A stretch of DNA of 64,000 nucleotides from Saturnia japonica (taxonomy: Eukaryota; Arthropoda; Insecta; Lepidoptera; Saturniidae): positions 16,678,001 through 16,742,000 of the forward strand of contig CM065309.1 of NCBI GenBank assembly GCA_033032175.1, written 5' to 3'. Of this stretch, positions 1-28,400 are shown one piece after another (the stretch's first letter is position 1; every line of letters starts with the position of its first letter). The notes under the pieces are model-generated. The model did not search any database, was not told where the DNA came from, and was given only the letters and a program-made list of their open reading frames with translations. The translations under genes were made by a program, and so were the position numbers.

Positions 1-1115
1 ATTCATTTCGAAAAAGATTGATTCGAATCGAACTCTTATGAATCAATTCCCAAAAAAATCGATGTCTAAAAGATTGATCTCTCAAAAATTGTTTTTTTTT
101 TTCGATTCACTTTCGCATTTGTATTAACAATATAACAATTCCTAAAATAGAAAATTAAAAGGGAACCACAACAGTCGATCTTTTGTGATTTTTATCTTAC
201 AAAAGTATCACTTATTATTATTATAGAGCAACATAGAAATATATATAGAGAGAGAATTTATTACAGGTATATAGGGAAAGAGAATTCATTTCAATAATTT
301 ATTATTATAAACTGTTGTCGTTATTTTGCTGTTGGGTAATAATTTACCGTTAGTATTTTAATAGGTAAATGACTGCATAATGAATTGAATAATCCATACC
401 TACTAATATTATAAATGGGAAAGTAATTCTGTCTGTCCTGTCTTTTGCATTTTCAAGCCTAGACCGCTGAATCAATTTTGAAGAACTTTGGCTGAGAAAG
501 GTCATAGGCTACTTTTGGAAATAAAATTGGAAGGGGTGAAATGGGGGGTGAAAGTTCGTATAAAAAATCTAATTTTGATATAGAGATATGTAGGAATTTG
601 GAGAAAGACTTTGGCTACCTTATGTGGTGAAAATAAAACTTTAATGGGTGAAATAGGGGATGAAGGTTTGTACGAAGAACCCGTTAAACAAATTTTGATG
701 AATAGAGATATATTGGACCTTGGAGGCGGACATAGGGTACCTTAGGGTATGAAGAACCCACTATTTCTCAATTTAGAGATATGAAAATTAATATTTATGT
801 ATTTTAGGAAGAAATAAAAGGGATTCGCGTTTTTGAAAAATCAATCGGCAGGGTGGTACAATAAGGGATGATTTACAATACCCTACACATAGAGTGATAA
901 ATCCATCTATGATTTTCTATTGCTTTGTCGTGTTTAGAGGTCAGTCAGTGTTTATGCAATAATATAGAGGGGTGGTAGGAATCGCGACCACCATACAAAT
1001 AGCGATAAACCCAACTATGAGTTTCTTTTGGTTCATCGTGTTCAGAGATCAGTCGGTGTATACAGTAATAATATAGTGGGGTGGTAGGGATCGCGACCAC
1101 CATATCTACATCTAT
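1..1115. repeat. Long interspersed repeat, first copy of a direct duplication
   Basis: No gene. The first 420 bases, the stretch near 400-445 (TACTAATATTATAAATGGGA then GTCTGTCCTGTC) and the stretch near 741-830 all recur in the same order at 1651-2330. The end (840-1110) carries two copies of a GGTGGTAGGAATCGCGACCA-type motif that recurs elsewhere in the window. The block resembles generic lepidopteran repeat DNA, but I cannot name the family. Confidence 0.6.
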
Positions 1116-1650
1116 ACATATAATAAAAGCGTATCTGATTGATGTCTGAACATAGAATATATATGAATAAACTATTATTGGGGGCCTTTATCAACGCAGC
1201 AGGACCCAAAACAATGATTGTTAGAATTTTGGTGTTTGTCTGTTTGCCAACTTTGGTGCGCGCTAAACTCAGAAACGGCTTAACTGATTTGGAAACGGTT
1301 CCAACTAATATATTTTGGTAAGGTTCACTTAATATTTAGTGTTTGTTTTACTTCAATAAAGTCATAAATAAAAAAAATATATCAATTTAAAAAATCACGT
1401 CAAACATTTGTTCGATAAAAGTGCTATAAAATAGCTCTTCAGTTGTATTGGCTAAAACTTTGAAACTGGTTTGTAAAATGATGATTATTGAAAGTTTACA
1501 TAAAGTTAAAAAATGTACAGTTTCAGAGAATTTGGAACTTTCCAATATGAGTTGACCTTACATCTATATAATAAATCATATTAATAAGTGATCACCCTAG
1601 GTTGGATATAACAACGCAAGCAAGTCGAGTGCCGCATCGCTGCTAGGCAA

Positions 1651-2334
1651 TTCATTCCGAAAAAGATCGATTCGAATCAAACTCTGATGTATCGATTCAC
1701 AATAAATCGAGGTCTAAAAGATCGATCACTCCAAAAAATCGACCTTCTTTTATTCACTTTTCAGATTTGTGTTAATAATATAAAAATCCCTAATAAAGAA
1801 AACAAAAAGGACACCAGAACAATCGATCTTTTGCTATTTTTACCATGCTAAAGTATCAATTAAAGAGAAACAAAGAAAGGTATAGAGAGAGAGAGAGGAT
1901 TAATTAAAAAAAAAATAATTATAAACTGTTGTCGTTATTCCGCTATTGGGTAATTTACTGATACCATAGAGAACGACAGCATAATGAAATGAATAATCCA
2001 TACTAATATTATAAATGCGAAAGTAACTTTGTCTGTCCTGTCTGTTGCATTTCACACCCTGAAATAGACGATGAAGGTTTGTACGAAGAACGCATCAAAA
2101 CAAATTTGATGAATTTTGGTATAGAGATAAATTGAACCTTGAAGAAAGACATTGGGGTACATTACGTCGTGAAAATAAAACTTTAAGAGGTGAAATAGGG
2201 GATGAAAGATTGTATGAAGAACCCACTATTTCTAAATTTAGGGTTATGAAAATTTTTATTTATGCTATTAGGAAGAAATAACAGTGTTTCGTGTTTTAAA
2301 AAATAAGGGTGATTTACAATACACATAGACTGCA
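1651..2334. repeat. Second copy of the 1-1115 repeat, truncated by a LINE
   Basis: It matches 1-830 with substitutions and internal deletions: ATTCATTCCGAAAAAGATCG here against ATTCATTTCGAAAAAGATTG there, and GAAGAACCCACTATTTC in both. It is cut off at about 2335, where LINE coding sequence starts. The stretch 1116-1650 between the two copies holds no recognisable gene. Confidence 0.6.
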
Positions 2335-3335
2335 CTCCTTACTAAGCAAAATGTTCCTGAGACATAAGCTTACATTATACAAAACATATGTCCGTCCTAT
2401 CATGACATATAAGCTGCGCTACATTCGCACATACGTCAAAGATCAACATTAACAAATTCCAAATCCTCCAAACCCGATTCTTACGTAAAATTAACAAAGC
2501 CCCTTGGTACGTTGGTTGAATCGTATATTAAATATCTTACGCGATCGTACTTCGACACTGCTTCGAATCACGTGAATCTGTTGGTGAAAGCTACCGCGAC
2601 TTAAACCCCAAAACCGAACATCCCACGCAAACAACTCCGGTCGCGAATATCTTCATCGAGCCCGTTTATAAGATCGAGGAAATAAACAAATACTACTCCA
2701 CCGTCTCTCCAAACAAAGCGTGCTCGCGCCCACGCCCGCGAAACCACCGTTCCCTCCGCAGGGGACGGGCGGCTAATTTCGCTCCCGCAAACCCGTCATG
2801 TCCTCCCTCTCTTACGGCAACTCAAGCCTAGATCCGTTCCCTCGGTATAGAACCCTTGAGTCATGCAGCCGCTCGCGCGATGCAGGTGACACTGCACTTG
2901 CAATCACGTAGCTACCTACACACATCATTACACACAACATGTACATACATACATACGTGCACACCACATAAGTACATAGATAAGGGACCTTTTTTTTACG
3001 ATAGTTACTTTCGATCATGTTTCCAGAATACTAAATATATATACATATGTTCATTCCTTTCTCCCAGGAGGCAGGGACATGTTATATGTATGCGTTAGTT
3101 TAGCTCGAATTATCTACAGATAGGGAATTAGTCAGTTCGCGACCTTTTCACAATCGCGGTAATAGCCCAAGCCGACGTCTGGCCACTTTGGCACCTTTGT
3201 GCGCATGTTGCTCACGCTTTCGCGGCCGAATGCCTTAAGCGTTCGCCCCCAAGCCTGGTGAAGATGTCAAAGCCATAAGTTGCTCTATTTCTTTAGGGCC
3301 CTTTAGGCTAACAGTATAGTCAGTGAGAAAGAAAA
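2335..3335 (+). mobile_element. Jockey-type LINE, 3' end (decayed reverse transcriptase C-terminus and 3' UTR)
   Basis: Plus-strand translation gives MFLRHKLTLYKTYVRPIMTY, the conserved C-terminal thumb region of lepidopteran jockey-like reverse transcriptases. Frameshifted arginine- and proline-rich tail sequence follows. The 3' UTR contains CGCCCCCAAGCCTGGTGAAG and ends near 3330 in an A-rich stretch. The same 3' end occurs at 15484-15632 (minus), 21839-22095 (plus), 33715-33828 (plus) and 59190-60103 (minus). This copy is 5'-truncated and not coding. Confidence 0.75.
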
Positions 3336-3515
3336 AAACCATCTATAATTTTCTTTTGGTTTATCGTGTTCAGAGATTAGTCAGTGTATATACAGTAATA
3401 TAGCGGGGTGGTAGGGATCGCGACCATCATACACATAGTGTTAAACACATGTATGATTTTCTTTTGGTTTGTCGTGTTCCGAGGTCAGTCCGTGTATAGA
3501 TACTATTAATAATTT
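3336..3515. repeat. Repeat with the GGTGGTAGGGATCGCGACCA motif
   Basis: It carries GTGGTAGGGATCGCGACCA-type motifs and TTGTCGTGTTC...GTCAGT...GTGTATA phrases. Related copies lie at 840-1110, 4975-5095, 34845-34915 and 41870-41945. The family is not identified. Confidence 0.45.
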
Positions 3516-3589
3516 AGTAAAGCGGACGAGTTTTTTTTGTCTGTTTGTTTAAACATGGTATCTCTGGACAACTGGTAGCGGTCGGATTC

Positions 3590-4140
3590 GAAAAATTATT
3601 TTTGTATATGATAGCCAGATCCACGAAGAATAGTATAGGCTATCTGAAACTAAGCTAAACCTCTCAGCCAGCCTTAAATATTGATTTTTGTTTAAGTAAG
3701 TCGAAGAGAAAGTCTTCCCGAACTACTTTATCCGCATGCGCTGGCGTAATGGTTAGTGATACGTAAATATAATATTGTTCTTTAGTATATCTAAAAAAGT
3801 CTCCGATAACATATGCCTATTTCTTAATAGCATAAGCCACAATAAGGCATTTTGAGAGTTTTTATGTTGAAGATTAAATATTGATTTTGAACTTAATTTT
3901 TAGGCTTATCATATTAATCCTTACGAACAAAGTTATTTCATCATAAAGACAATTTAAATTTTTCTTTTTATAGTATGTAATTAAAACACATAGTTCAGGA
4001 GAAAATGAAAAATTAAAATAATTTGTACTTGCGGGAAGTGATATCAATTATGATAGACTACACGGGTCCGTCGCGTTGGCGGCGCGGTATTTGTTGGATA
4101 AAAACTCGGGTGAAACCGAGGGGCACAGCTAGTAAAATAA
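3590..4140. repeat. Interspersed repeat ending in GGGGCACAGCTAGT; copy also at 13868
   Basis: It contains GCGCTGGCGTAATGGTTAGT and ATCCGCATGCGCTGG phrases that recur at 13990-14050. It ends with GAAACCGAGGGGCACAGCTAGTA-type sequence, the reverse complement of the common lepidopteran ACTAGCTGTGCCCGCGACTT end. It is probably a degraded transposable element; no coding capacity is seen. Confidence 0.5.
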
Positions 4141-5904
4141 TATATATAGAACATTCATTACATAAATTGATCGCTTCCTCAATACATACCTATCTAGAAA
4201 ACCCCACATATTGAATCATTTCAGAATAAAGCTTGTTTATCCAGCCTTGCCCATTATTTTTTCTTTTGTTATTATTAGGCTCATACAAAACAGCAATTCT
4301 CAATTATATCCTAAGAAGTTATAATAGAAAAGTAAAGTTTGTTTTGATGAATGTTGAAATCAATTTTCCTTTGATATAATAAAATTATTATACCTACCTA
4401 CAGGTAAGAAGCTAAGCAAACTAAGCTGATAAAGATGTACCTGATCAGATAAATAAAAACGAATAAAATTACATTCTAAAAAATATGAATCATTTATTAC
4501 CTTTTTTTTTTAAAGTGGGCAATAACGCCCCCTTGTGGGTGACGGAGGTTTTTTTTCAGGGCGGTAGAAGACGGTCAAGCGCAGATTAGAAAATGGTGAT
4601 TGGAAGAATCCAAATACTCTCCAGTGATTTATCACGATTTAACTTGTAAGTGCGACACAGCCGATATGGCAGACAAAAACGCACTGTGGTGTATCAACCA
4701 AAAATGGCTCTAGGACAAGCATCGACTTTGCAGCTGCTCGTAAATGATCTCAATATAAAGAAAAAGTTTAAAGTCAAAATAGTCTAAAAGTAGACTTCTT
4801 TCGATGTGAAACTTCTAATGCGGCGGGTCAGACCGATTGTTTGACCTAATGTTGGCGGAAATTGGTGTGGCGACGCTTTGGCCAATATTGGCGATGTGCA
4901 GTCAACAGACAGACAATAAGACGTCAATATCTACGTCATTTCAAAGTTTTATTGTTAAAACATCGATAGATTAAAAGCGGTTGGTTGGGATCGTGACCAC
5001 TATACACATAGTAATAAAATAAACATCTTTATAGTGAATTTCTTTTTTGGGTGCCGGTACTGGTGTTGGTCCTGATACAGTCAGTCAGTCACTAACAGTT
5101 TTTTTTTCTTTTTTGAACTTTTATTAAGATGTTTCACATCTGCCGGCCGCGGGCGTCCCGTGACGGCCAACTTATTTGTTTTTATTTAATAGGAATTGTG
5201 TTCATCCACAATTCTGCTAACGTCGGGTGAATAGAATATATTAATTAATTTATAATTATCAAGTAATCTTCAAATTACCGCTAAGGAAAACAATCTTATA
5301 TGGGGTACAAGTAGAAAATGTGTAAAGCTGTAAATAGCAAATTAGGTAGCATTCAAAAACCCACCAATATGAGGCTAGCGTAGCAAGAGATAATAAAGAT
5401 AATATGTACTTTTTTTCTGATTTTATAGTTTTTACTATTGTAAAACTTTAAAAAAATATTGAACGATAATGTTAAAAGTTTGTGGAGTGAAAAGTTGTCC
5501 ACACTTTAACACGTGAAGTAATTACCTATAATAATTTGTTACAAATGTACATATTCAAAGTACACAAATATTTTAATTTTTTAATTCAATGAAAACATCA
5601 TTATTATAACTCCGGGATTTCAGATAGATGTAATATCCACTGTACAGTATTTCCTTCTAAGTTTAGGTTAACATTATTCTATCATTTAGCGATTTTTGTC
5701 CATTGTTCCTTAGCTTTGTTTTATTTTTTGTGCCTTTAAAAATTACTTTTGCATCGAACAAAATTTCATTGGTAAAGATATTTTTTTTGCAAATTTTACA
5801 ATCTATACAATTAATAAAATTGAAGTGCCTGTTTGTAATGTTAAAATATCAGTTTTTTACTAAATGCATATGAAAGTATATAGGATACTTATAACAAAAC
5901 ACTA
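4141..5904. other. Gene-free stretch, mostly unclassified repeat-like DNA
   Basis: No exon or intact reading frame was recognised. The part near 4975-5095 carries another GTGACCACTATACACATAGT-type repeat motif. A GC-rich patch (GCCGGCCGCGGGCGTCCCG) sits near 5140. The rest is AT-rich and featureless to the eye. Confidence 0.4.
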
Positions 5905-6061
5905 ATTTTTAAAAAAATTGTCTGTCTGTCAGTTTGTTCCGGGTAATCTCCGAAACGGATGGACCGATTTTTACGGACTTCATGTTGAAGTTGATGTCAA
6001 ATTTATCTTTAAATCTGGAGATTTTGAGTCTATTATAACGGAAATAGAATAAATAGACTGG
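5905..6061. repeat. Short interspersed repeat fragment with GTCTGTCTGTC and GAAACGGATGGACCGAT
   Basis: The phrases GTCTGTCTGTCAGTTTGTTC and CTCCGAAACGGATGGACCG are typical of abundant lepidopteran repeats. The fragment directly precedes the LINE at 6062. Confidence 0.4.
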
Positions 6062-8134
6062 CCATCAGAATTGGAAAACAGATCGTTAGAAGATGCAGTT
6101 ACTTTCTTCTATGACATAATAAATAAATTTATAAAAAAATATATTCCTTTTAAATCTGTACCACTTATTAAACTATTAAAAGAAAAACACAAATATCACG
6201 TTAAGTTTAAAAAATATAAGAATTTTTCAGATCACGACTCCTTTTTAATATTAAGGGAACGAGGTAAAATACTAGAACAAGAAATGTATGATAATTATAT
6301 TGCAAACGTTGAAGCTAAAATCTCAAGATAGCCCAAAGCATTTTGGTCATTTGTTAAAAGTAAAACTTACCTATCTTTTATGAAGTATGGTCAAAGATCT
6401 TCTAATTGCGGTAATAATATATGCAATTTGTTTAGCGAATACTTTCACTCTACGTTCCTACAAATTCAGGGTAATAATAGTTCAAGCAAATATCCTATCA
6501 CTGCGACCACATCTGGTATAGAATCTATAGTGGAAAGTTAATCTTTGGTGCTTAAATTTCTATAATCAGTAGACCATAATAAATCTGCTGGTTCTAACAA
6601 TATTCTGGCAATATTTATAACGAATTGTGCTGATAGCCTTGTGCTACCACTTTTGTTATTATATAAGCGTTCCTTGAATGAAGGTCATGCCCCTAAAATT
6701 TGGAAAAGCGCTTACATAACGCCACTCCATAAAAACGGAGCCATGAATATAATTGGAAATTATAGACCAATTTCCAAATTATATATATTCGCCAAAATTT
6801 AAAAAAAAAATTACCCTCAATTATACTCCTCTGTTAGACACTTCTTAAGTGAACACCAGCATAATTTTCTTATGGCCGTTCACGACTTAAAATCTTATTC
6901 TCTGTGCCGAATTGATTTCTTATCATATGTCAGAACCGTCATAGGTAGATGTGATTTACGCAGATTATAGTAAGGCTTTCGACAGAATTGATCATGCTAT
7001 TCTGTTGGCAAAAATACAATTCGCGGGTATTCGAGGTAATCTATTTCGATGGTTTTCGTCTTGGTACTAATAGGTATCAAACAGTAGTATTAAACGATTT
7101 ACCTCTACAACTCGGCTAATTCCCTCAGGGATTCCTCAATGTTCCCTGCTAGGACCATTATTATTCAATATTTTTATTAATGATGTCGCTAATTGCTTTA
7201 AACATAGTAAAATACTTTTATACGCTGATGATTTGAAAATCCTTAGTCCGATCACAAAACCAAATGATGTGCTTTCTCTTCAGGCAGATCTGGATAGGTT
7301 TTCAATATATTGTGAACTTAATAAACTTGATTTAAATATTTCTAAATGCTACTTAATGTCCTATACCCGTAAACTTGAACCAATCAAAATTTAATTATAC
7401 TCTAAAAAGCACTATAATAACTCGAGTCGATAAGATAAAAGACTTAAGTGTCATATTTGATTCCAACTTACTTTCTTAGGACCATATTGATGCTATTATC
7501 CACAAAGCATCGAAAGCTCTAGGATTGGTCATGCGTTTATCATCTGAATTTAAATGTATTCAAACTTTTAAGATTTTCTATTGTTCTCTTGTCCGTAGTC
7601 ACCTTGAATACGCCTCTCAAGTATGAAATCCAGAATTACAATACGAATGTTGATCGTATAGAACAGATACAAAAGAGGTTTCTTAGATTCTTACAGTACA
7701 AAAGTAAATGTTACCATTGTAACTATTTTCTTAGTTGTAAATACAATCATACTCTGCCTCTTCATGAACACAGACGAATAGCAGATATCACATATTTGTT
7801 AAAAATCACTAACGATATGGTAGACTGCACTGAACTGCTAAGTGATATAAACCTGCGAGTGCCTACTGTATATACAAGAAACAAGTTCCCTTTACACGTG
7901 CCGTTAGTGAAATCGTCATATAGAGAGCTCTTTTTAGTCAGAATTAACAATCAAATTAAGATCACTTCCGAAACCATAGATAGATATAGATCTTTTTCAA
8001 ACTAGTTTTCTCAAACTTAAGAAGGATCTAACTAACCAGTCAATTTTTTGCCTAATTTTACCAGTTTAATTTTACCAACCAATTTTATTTAACTACCTAT
8101 ATTATAATCTCTATGAAATAAAATAAATAAATGT
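6062..8134 (+). mobile_element. Decayed jockey/CR1-type non-LTR retrotransposon (reverse transcriptase relic)
   Basis: Translating across frames recovers the reverse transcriptase domain in order: a pre-RT segment (6071-6331, then KAFWSFVKS), NNIPAIF-like and NYRPIS near 6590-6780, YADYSKAFDRIDHAIL near 6955-7010, SGIPQCSLLGPLLFNIF near 7125-7175, YADD at about 7219 (the catalytic motif), and the C-terminal EYASQV...DRIEQIQKRFLRF near 7605-7700. Many stops and frameshifts interrupt it and the 5' part with the endonuclease is missing, so it is inactive. It ends in ATGAAATAAAATAAATAAAT, as LINE tails do. It lies just downstream of the 3' UTR of calcyphosin-like copy A, in the opposite orientation. 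Confidence 0.85.
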
Positions 8135-8409
8135 TATAAGGTACCATAACTTAGGCTACTATTATTTTAGAAAAATAATTAGGGTTCCGCGCAAATAAAA
8201 AAACTGATCATGGTGAATCAATGAAATGAATGCCAAAGAAATGAAAATGAAAGCCAAAGAAATGAGAACACAGTGGTATCGTGTTTGAAGTATAATATAA
8301 TCGAAGCCAAATTATTATTTTTTAGTAATTGTTACAATATTTAAATGCATTACATGATAATTACGCTACATACATGCGTAGCATTATATCATACGAGTTT
8401 ATAACGAAT
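8135..8409. other. Spacer between the LINE tail and the 3' end of calcyphosin-like copy A
   Basis: AT-rich DNA with an AAAGAAATGAAAATGAAAGCC-like imperfect repeat near 8225-8270. No canonical AATAAA on the minus strand is close to the stop codon of copy A; the nearest, at 8084-8089, lies inside the LINE. Nothing else was recognised. Confidence 0.35.
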
Positions 8410-8483
8410 ATAGGGAAATAAACGCGTGCTGAGTTAGATTGCTCTCTTTTACTTATGGAGCGTAAGTTGTAAGTGTGTGAGAT
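8410..8483 (-). other. 3' UTR of calcyphosin-like copy A, conserved with copy B
   Basis: The sequence after the stop codon aligns with the region after the stop of copy B (33500-33577); both share AGCAATCTAACT and an AGTAAAAGAGA-type stretch. Non-coding homology of this length supports a genomic duplication rather than a retrocopy. Confidence 0.6.
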
Positions 8484-24430
<15,947 letters not shown>

Positions 24431-24510
24431 ATTGCTCTATTTAAGTAATCTTTTAGCTGTAAAACTATGATAATTTCGAAGCTACCAGTACGTATACACG
24501 TCTTAAAAAC
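24431..24510 (-). promoter_or_regulatory. Presumed 5' UTR and proximal promoter of copy A
   Basis: It resembles the region upstream of the shared start of copy B: ATTTAAGTAATC against ATTTAAGTTTC, CTGTAAAACTATGATAAT against CTGTTAAAGCTATAAAATAT, and an identical CGTCTTAAA (24499-24507 here, 43091-43099 in B). Conservation suggests regulatory sequence inside the duplication. No clear TATA box or initiator can be assigned. Confidence 0.35.
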
Positions 24511-24889
24511 TTCAAGAAACACCGATTAATTATTTAAATGAATGACTAACTGTTTACTGTTAGGTTAGCGGTGGGAAGATATGGTGGGTAGCAGGCTCTG
24601 TCAACTCGCCTATTTAATTTAACACGAAAAGCTCGCGCATCTATTTCACTCAACATGGGAAAAATCCATAAGCGTACCCGCTACGTTTCTCTTTCACACA
24701 AAGAAATACTCACACAAAGGCATACTCATTGATCTTCTTCCGCCATATTGGTCTGTGGCCGCCATTTTCATTGGAATTGTCAAAATTGACAAAACAAATT
24801 GAACCGCCATTGTTCGTTGTTCATAATTAACATTATTAAACATGTTATATTTGTTAATTTGTGGAATTGTTAATTTGCTCGAGATGGAG

Positions 24890-26560
24890 TAAAAACATTT
24901 GTTTTAAAGAATATTATCAAGGAGGTAGTATTTGCAATTTTTAAAGCTGGATTCATAGTTAGAGCCACAGTTAGTGATCAAAGCTCTGCCAATGTTGCAG
25001 CTAATAATATCGGACTCAAATAGAGAACTTGTACGCAGTGAAGGCTACAATGATAATAATGTTTCCTATAACATTAATAGTAACCGGCTATATCACATCT
25101 ATGATGTACCTCATTTACTAAAATGTTTTCGCAATAATTTTTAGAAGAAAGATCTTCTCATCGGTAATCGGCGTGCTAAGTGGGAGTACATTGAAATTCT
25201 TTATAAAGTAGATGGAAATGGTGGACGAGCAAGAAGCACTAAACTCACCGACAAACATGTTAAACCTACATCATATGATAAAATGAAGGTAAGTAAAATT
25301 CTCACTGACCCATCTCAAAAATCAACCTGTATAGGCGTGAAATCATTTATATACACTATGTACCTATGTAAGTAAAATTATTAAAATCCCAGTCGCATGT
25401 GAAGTTTATAAAATGACCACTTTGCTTGACAAAAGTGATGTATGATTGCCCATACTAAAGAGATCTCAACATATTTTAGTCATTTTCATCTCCAATACTA
25501 CTGAATATATATTTACTAGCTGGTACCCGCGACTTCGTCTGTATATTATGGATACTAGCTTTGCCCTGCATTATTTTTTTATTTTATAAATAAAATTACT
25601 TTATTGTATATTTCCAGGTCAAACTAGCTGCTCAAGTATTCAGCAGACAAGTGGCTACATCGCTTGAAGTTTATATGAAGTCCCTGCTTTTTCTACAGGA
25701 GCATGAATATTCTATTCCGAATGTGGATATTGATAATGATCTTTTCACAGTAGAAATACTTTTATTTATAAATGATTTGTTTGATAGTTTAAATCGTTTT
25801 GGTCACTCTGGTTATAAATTGCAACATGCTCTATCTTTAAATTCTGAACACATAGATTTCTGGAATAATGCTGTGAAGAAACTAAATTCAATGCGGTTTG
25901 ATTCTTCCGTTGAAAGGGAAAGCAAGCCTTTGTCACTGAAGCATTTTATGCATAATATTAAAACTATGAAACATCTGTGGTCTGATTTACGCTCTATTGA
26001 GGGTGTAAAATTTTTAAGTCTCAGACAACTAAACCAATATCCATTAGAAAAATTTTTTGGTCTAATAAGAGCACATGGTAATTTCAATACCAACCCAGAT
26101 TGTACTCACTTTGTCTCGGCTTATAAAACTTTATTAATTAATAACATCACTACTGGTAAGTCATTATTTACAAATTGTGCTAATGATGATGACAAAATGT
26201 TAGGTACCCTTCAAAATTTAGTAAACCAATAAAAATATGGATCATACATTGATAATTTTCAAACTGACGACACTGAATTCATAGAGAATTTTATTCCCCC
26301 TGAGAATGTTCATTGGAACAAAAAATTGATACTACATTGTACAATTGTGAGATGCACAAAGAAACTTTTCTCAAAGCTTTTTGGTTATTTGTTATTTATT
26401 AGAATGCAAGTAAAACAATGGTGGCATTAATTTTAACAGACGAATGCATAATATTGATTCCAGATCTAAAGATGTAGAAATGGAAAGTTTAATCCATACT
26501 AAAGCTACAAAAGGATTTAGTTACAGATCAGTTAGAAGGCGTAGTACTACATAATCATAT
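24890..26560 (+). pseudogene. P-element-like transposase relic with an intron
   Basis: Exonic pieces read KTFVLKNIIKEVVFAIFKAG, then FIVRATVSDQSSANVAANNI, and after a frameshift YHIYDVPHLLKCFRNNF with an in-frame TAG at about 25141. KWEYIEILYKVDG and LTDKHVKP follow to KMK at AAG|GTAAGT (25289). After the acceptor TTTCCAG (25619) the open frame resumes with VKLAAQVFSRQVATSLEVYM and runs to 26232. Residues expected to be catalytic in P-type transposases are visible: Asp in SDQ, Asp in YDVPH, Glu in YPLEKFFG. The N-terminal THAP DNA-binding domain was not found. A decayed tail continues to about 26560. A short ACTAGCTGGTACCCGCGACT repeat sits in the intron at 25516. Confidence 0.82.
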
Positions 26561-28400
26561 TTAACTGTATAGGTACTACTTATTATTATCATAGTTTCTG
26601 CAACTAAAATTGTCTTTATTTTAATTCCTCTATTAACTATTATTATGTATAGATATATTATTACTGGATCTAGATACCTATATCTACTATGCCTTTGCAA
26701 AATATATCACTGCAATTACTAACAGAATTCCTTCAGTATGCCTCATAGTTAATTCTAACGAGTATGCAAATTTTGTTTACATTGTTTTTAAAATATAGTA
26801 CTACTACTAGTTGTAATATATTATTAATAATTCATTGTTATTATTAGGTAATGTTCTTAGTTATCTAATGTACATAATATAACATTGATTGATTAAATCA
26901 GAATCAATTATAAAATAAAATTTAAAAGATGCATGAATATACTCACATGTATTGTTATGATTTTTAAGGTAAATAATAATTATGTAATTCTAGTATGTAA
27001 TCATGTCATAATCTAGCATATTTTCTTTGTTTCTAATTACTTAATTAGGCATTATGTGTAATATTTACTAATTATTCATACAAATATTTTATGAAGCATG
27101 CAAATTTGTCTGGTGTATTTTTTAACAACATTCATGATTCATATTAAGAAAATTATTTTATAAGTATACTTTTAATAACTTTTGTTTTATGTTAATATTT
27201 TGTAATGTTTTTATTCTTATGATCTTAATTAATTAATTGTAATATAAATTTGTTTTCCCTGTCTGTAATAATATTGAGAAATACGTTGTGAGCGATTGAT
27301 TTTTATATTGATGATTAATTCTGTTTCTGTAGTTTTTGTCTACATTCATGAGTCATATTAAGAAACTTATTTTATATACTTTTAATAACTATTGTTTTAT
27401 GGTAATATTTTAATTCTTATGATCATTTAATTGTAATAATGTTCCATTTTGTATTTCATTTTTTCTGGTTTCACTTTTAGTTCCATGCGCTCCGTCTTTC
27501 TTTTATTGAATGGCAACTGTTCGTACTGTTATTACACATTTCAGCCAAAGTCAATGTTAAACAATAAGTATTTACCCAAATGTAATTATCTATCTTGCAA
27601 TATTCAAACATAGCTTCAACAAGATCGAGGCTCCATTTTTAAAATTTTACAGGGAGTTTTATGTGAACTTAAAATGCATGTTCCCAGTTAGGTATTTATA
27701 ATCCACTTGTGCAAAATTACCAAACTACATCACGTAAAATGTCGCCAAAATTACACAATATAGAGCCAACATAAGGTATGAATTAAAATAAAAACCACCA
27801 CAACACTTCAAGATCCTGCCGAAATTCCTAGGTCTGAGGTTTTAAAACAATGCATAAAGCCGGTCCTAAGCCCGTGAAGTATGAAGGGAAAGTTTTATGG
27901 CATGTTAATATTTGTAAATCCCAATAAGAATAAATATTATGTAATCCTTACGTTTCTTTTATTTTAAGATTCAGTTTGATAAATCTGGTAAAATGGTTGC
28001 CGTCGCAAAAATATCGATAAAAACCGGTAATTTGTTTAGTGAAATACCGATTGACACGAAAATACATCACTAGTTTACTTATTTACCGTAAAGTACCGAT
28101 TTAAATGTATGATTCCATCACTAACGTAATTTGACAAGTACCATATATACAAATATAATGAGGGAAAGAGAGAGGTAGCGGACGGCTCATTAGGCCACTT
28201 CAAGAGTAAATGCGATGGAGATATCAATCATGAATGAAATGTATAAATTGGTATCTATAGAAAGTTGTGTATGTGTATCGTCTGTGAATATGTGTAAATC
28301 ACCTCGCTAACGAAACAAAACGATTGTTCTAAGATGGTCGTCTATCCTCTGGTTATTGGTCTATGGTGGGTAGGGGTAATTGGGGTAAATCTAAGTATTA
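26561..28400. other. Gene-free AT-rich spacer
   Basis: No exon was recognised. AT-rich stretches near 26930-27460 contain near-repeats: TTCATGATTCATATTAAGAA near 27132 recurs as TTCATGAGTCATATTAAGAA near 27346, and TACTTTTAATAACT follows in both. This suggests an old local duplication of about 215 bp. Confidence 0.4.

Noticed and set aside
25812..26093. Minus-strand open frame over the P-like transposase
   Set aside because: It is the antisense shadow of the 193-codon plus-strand exon, which has clear transposase homology.
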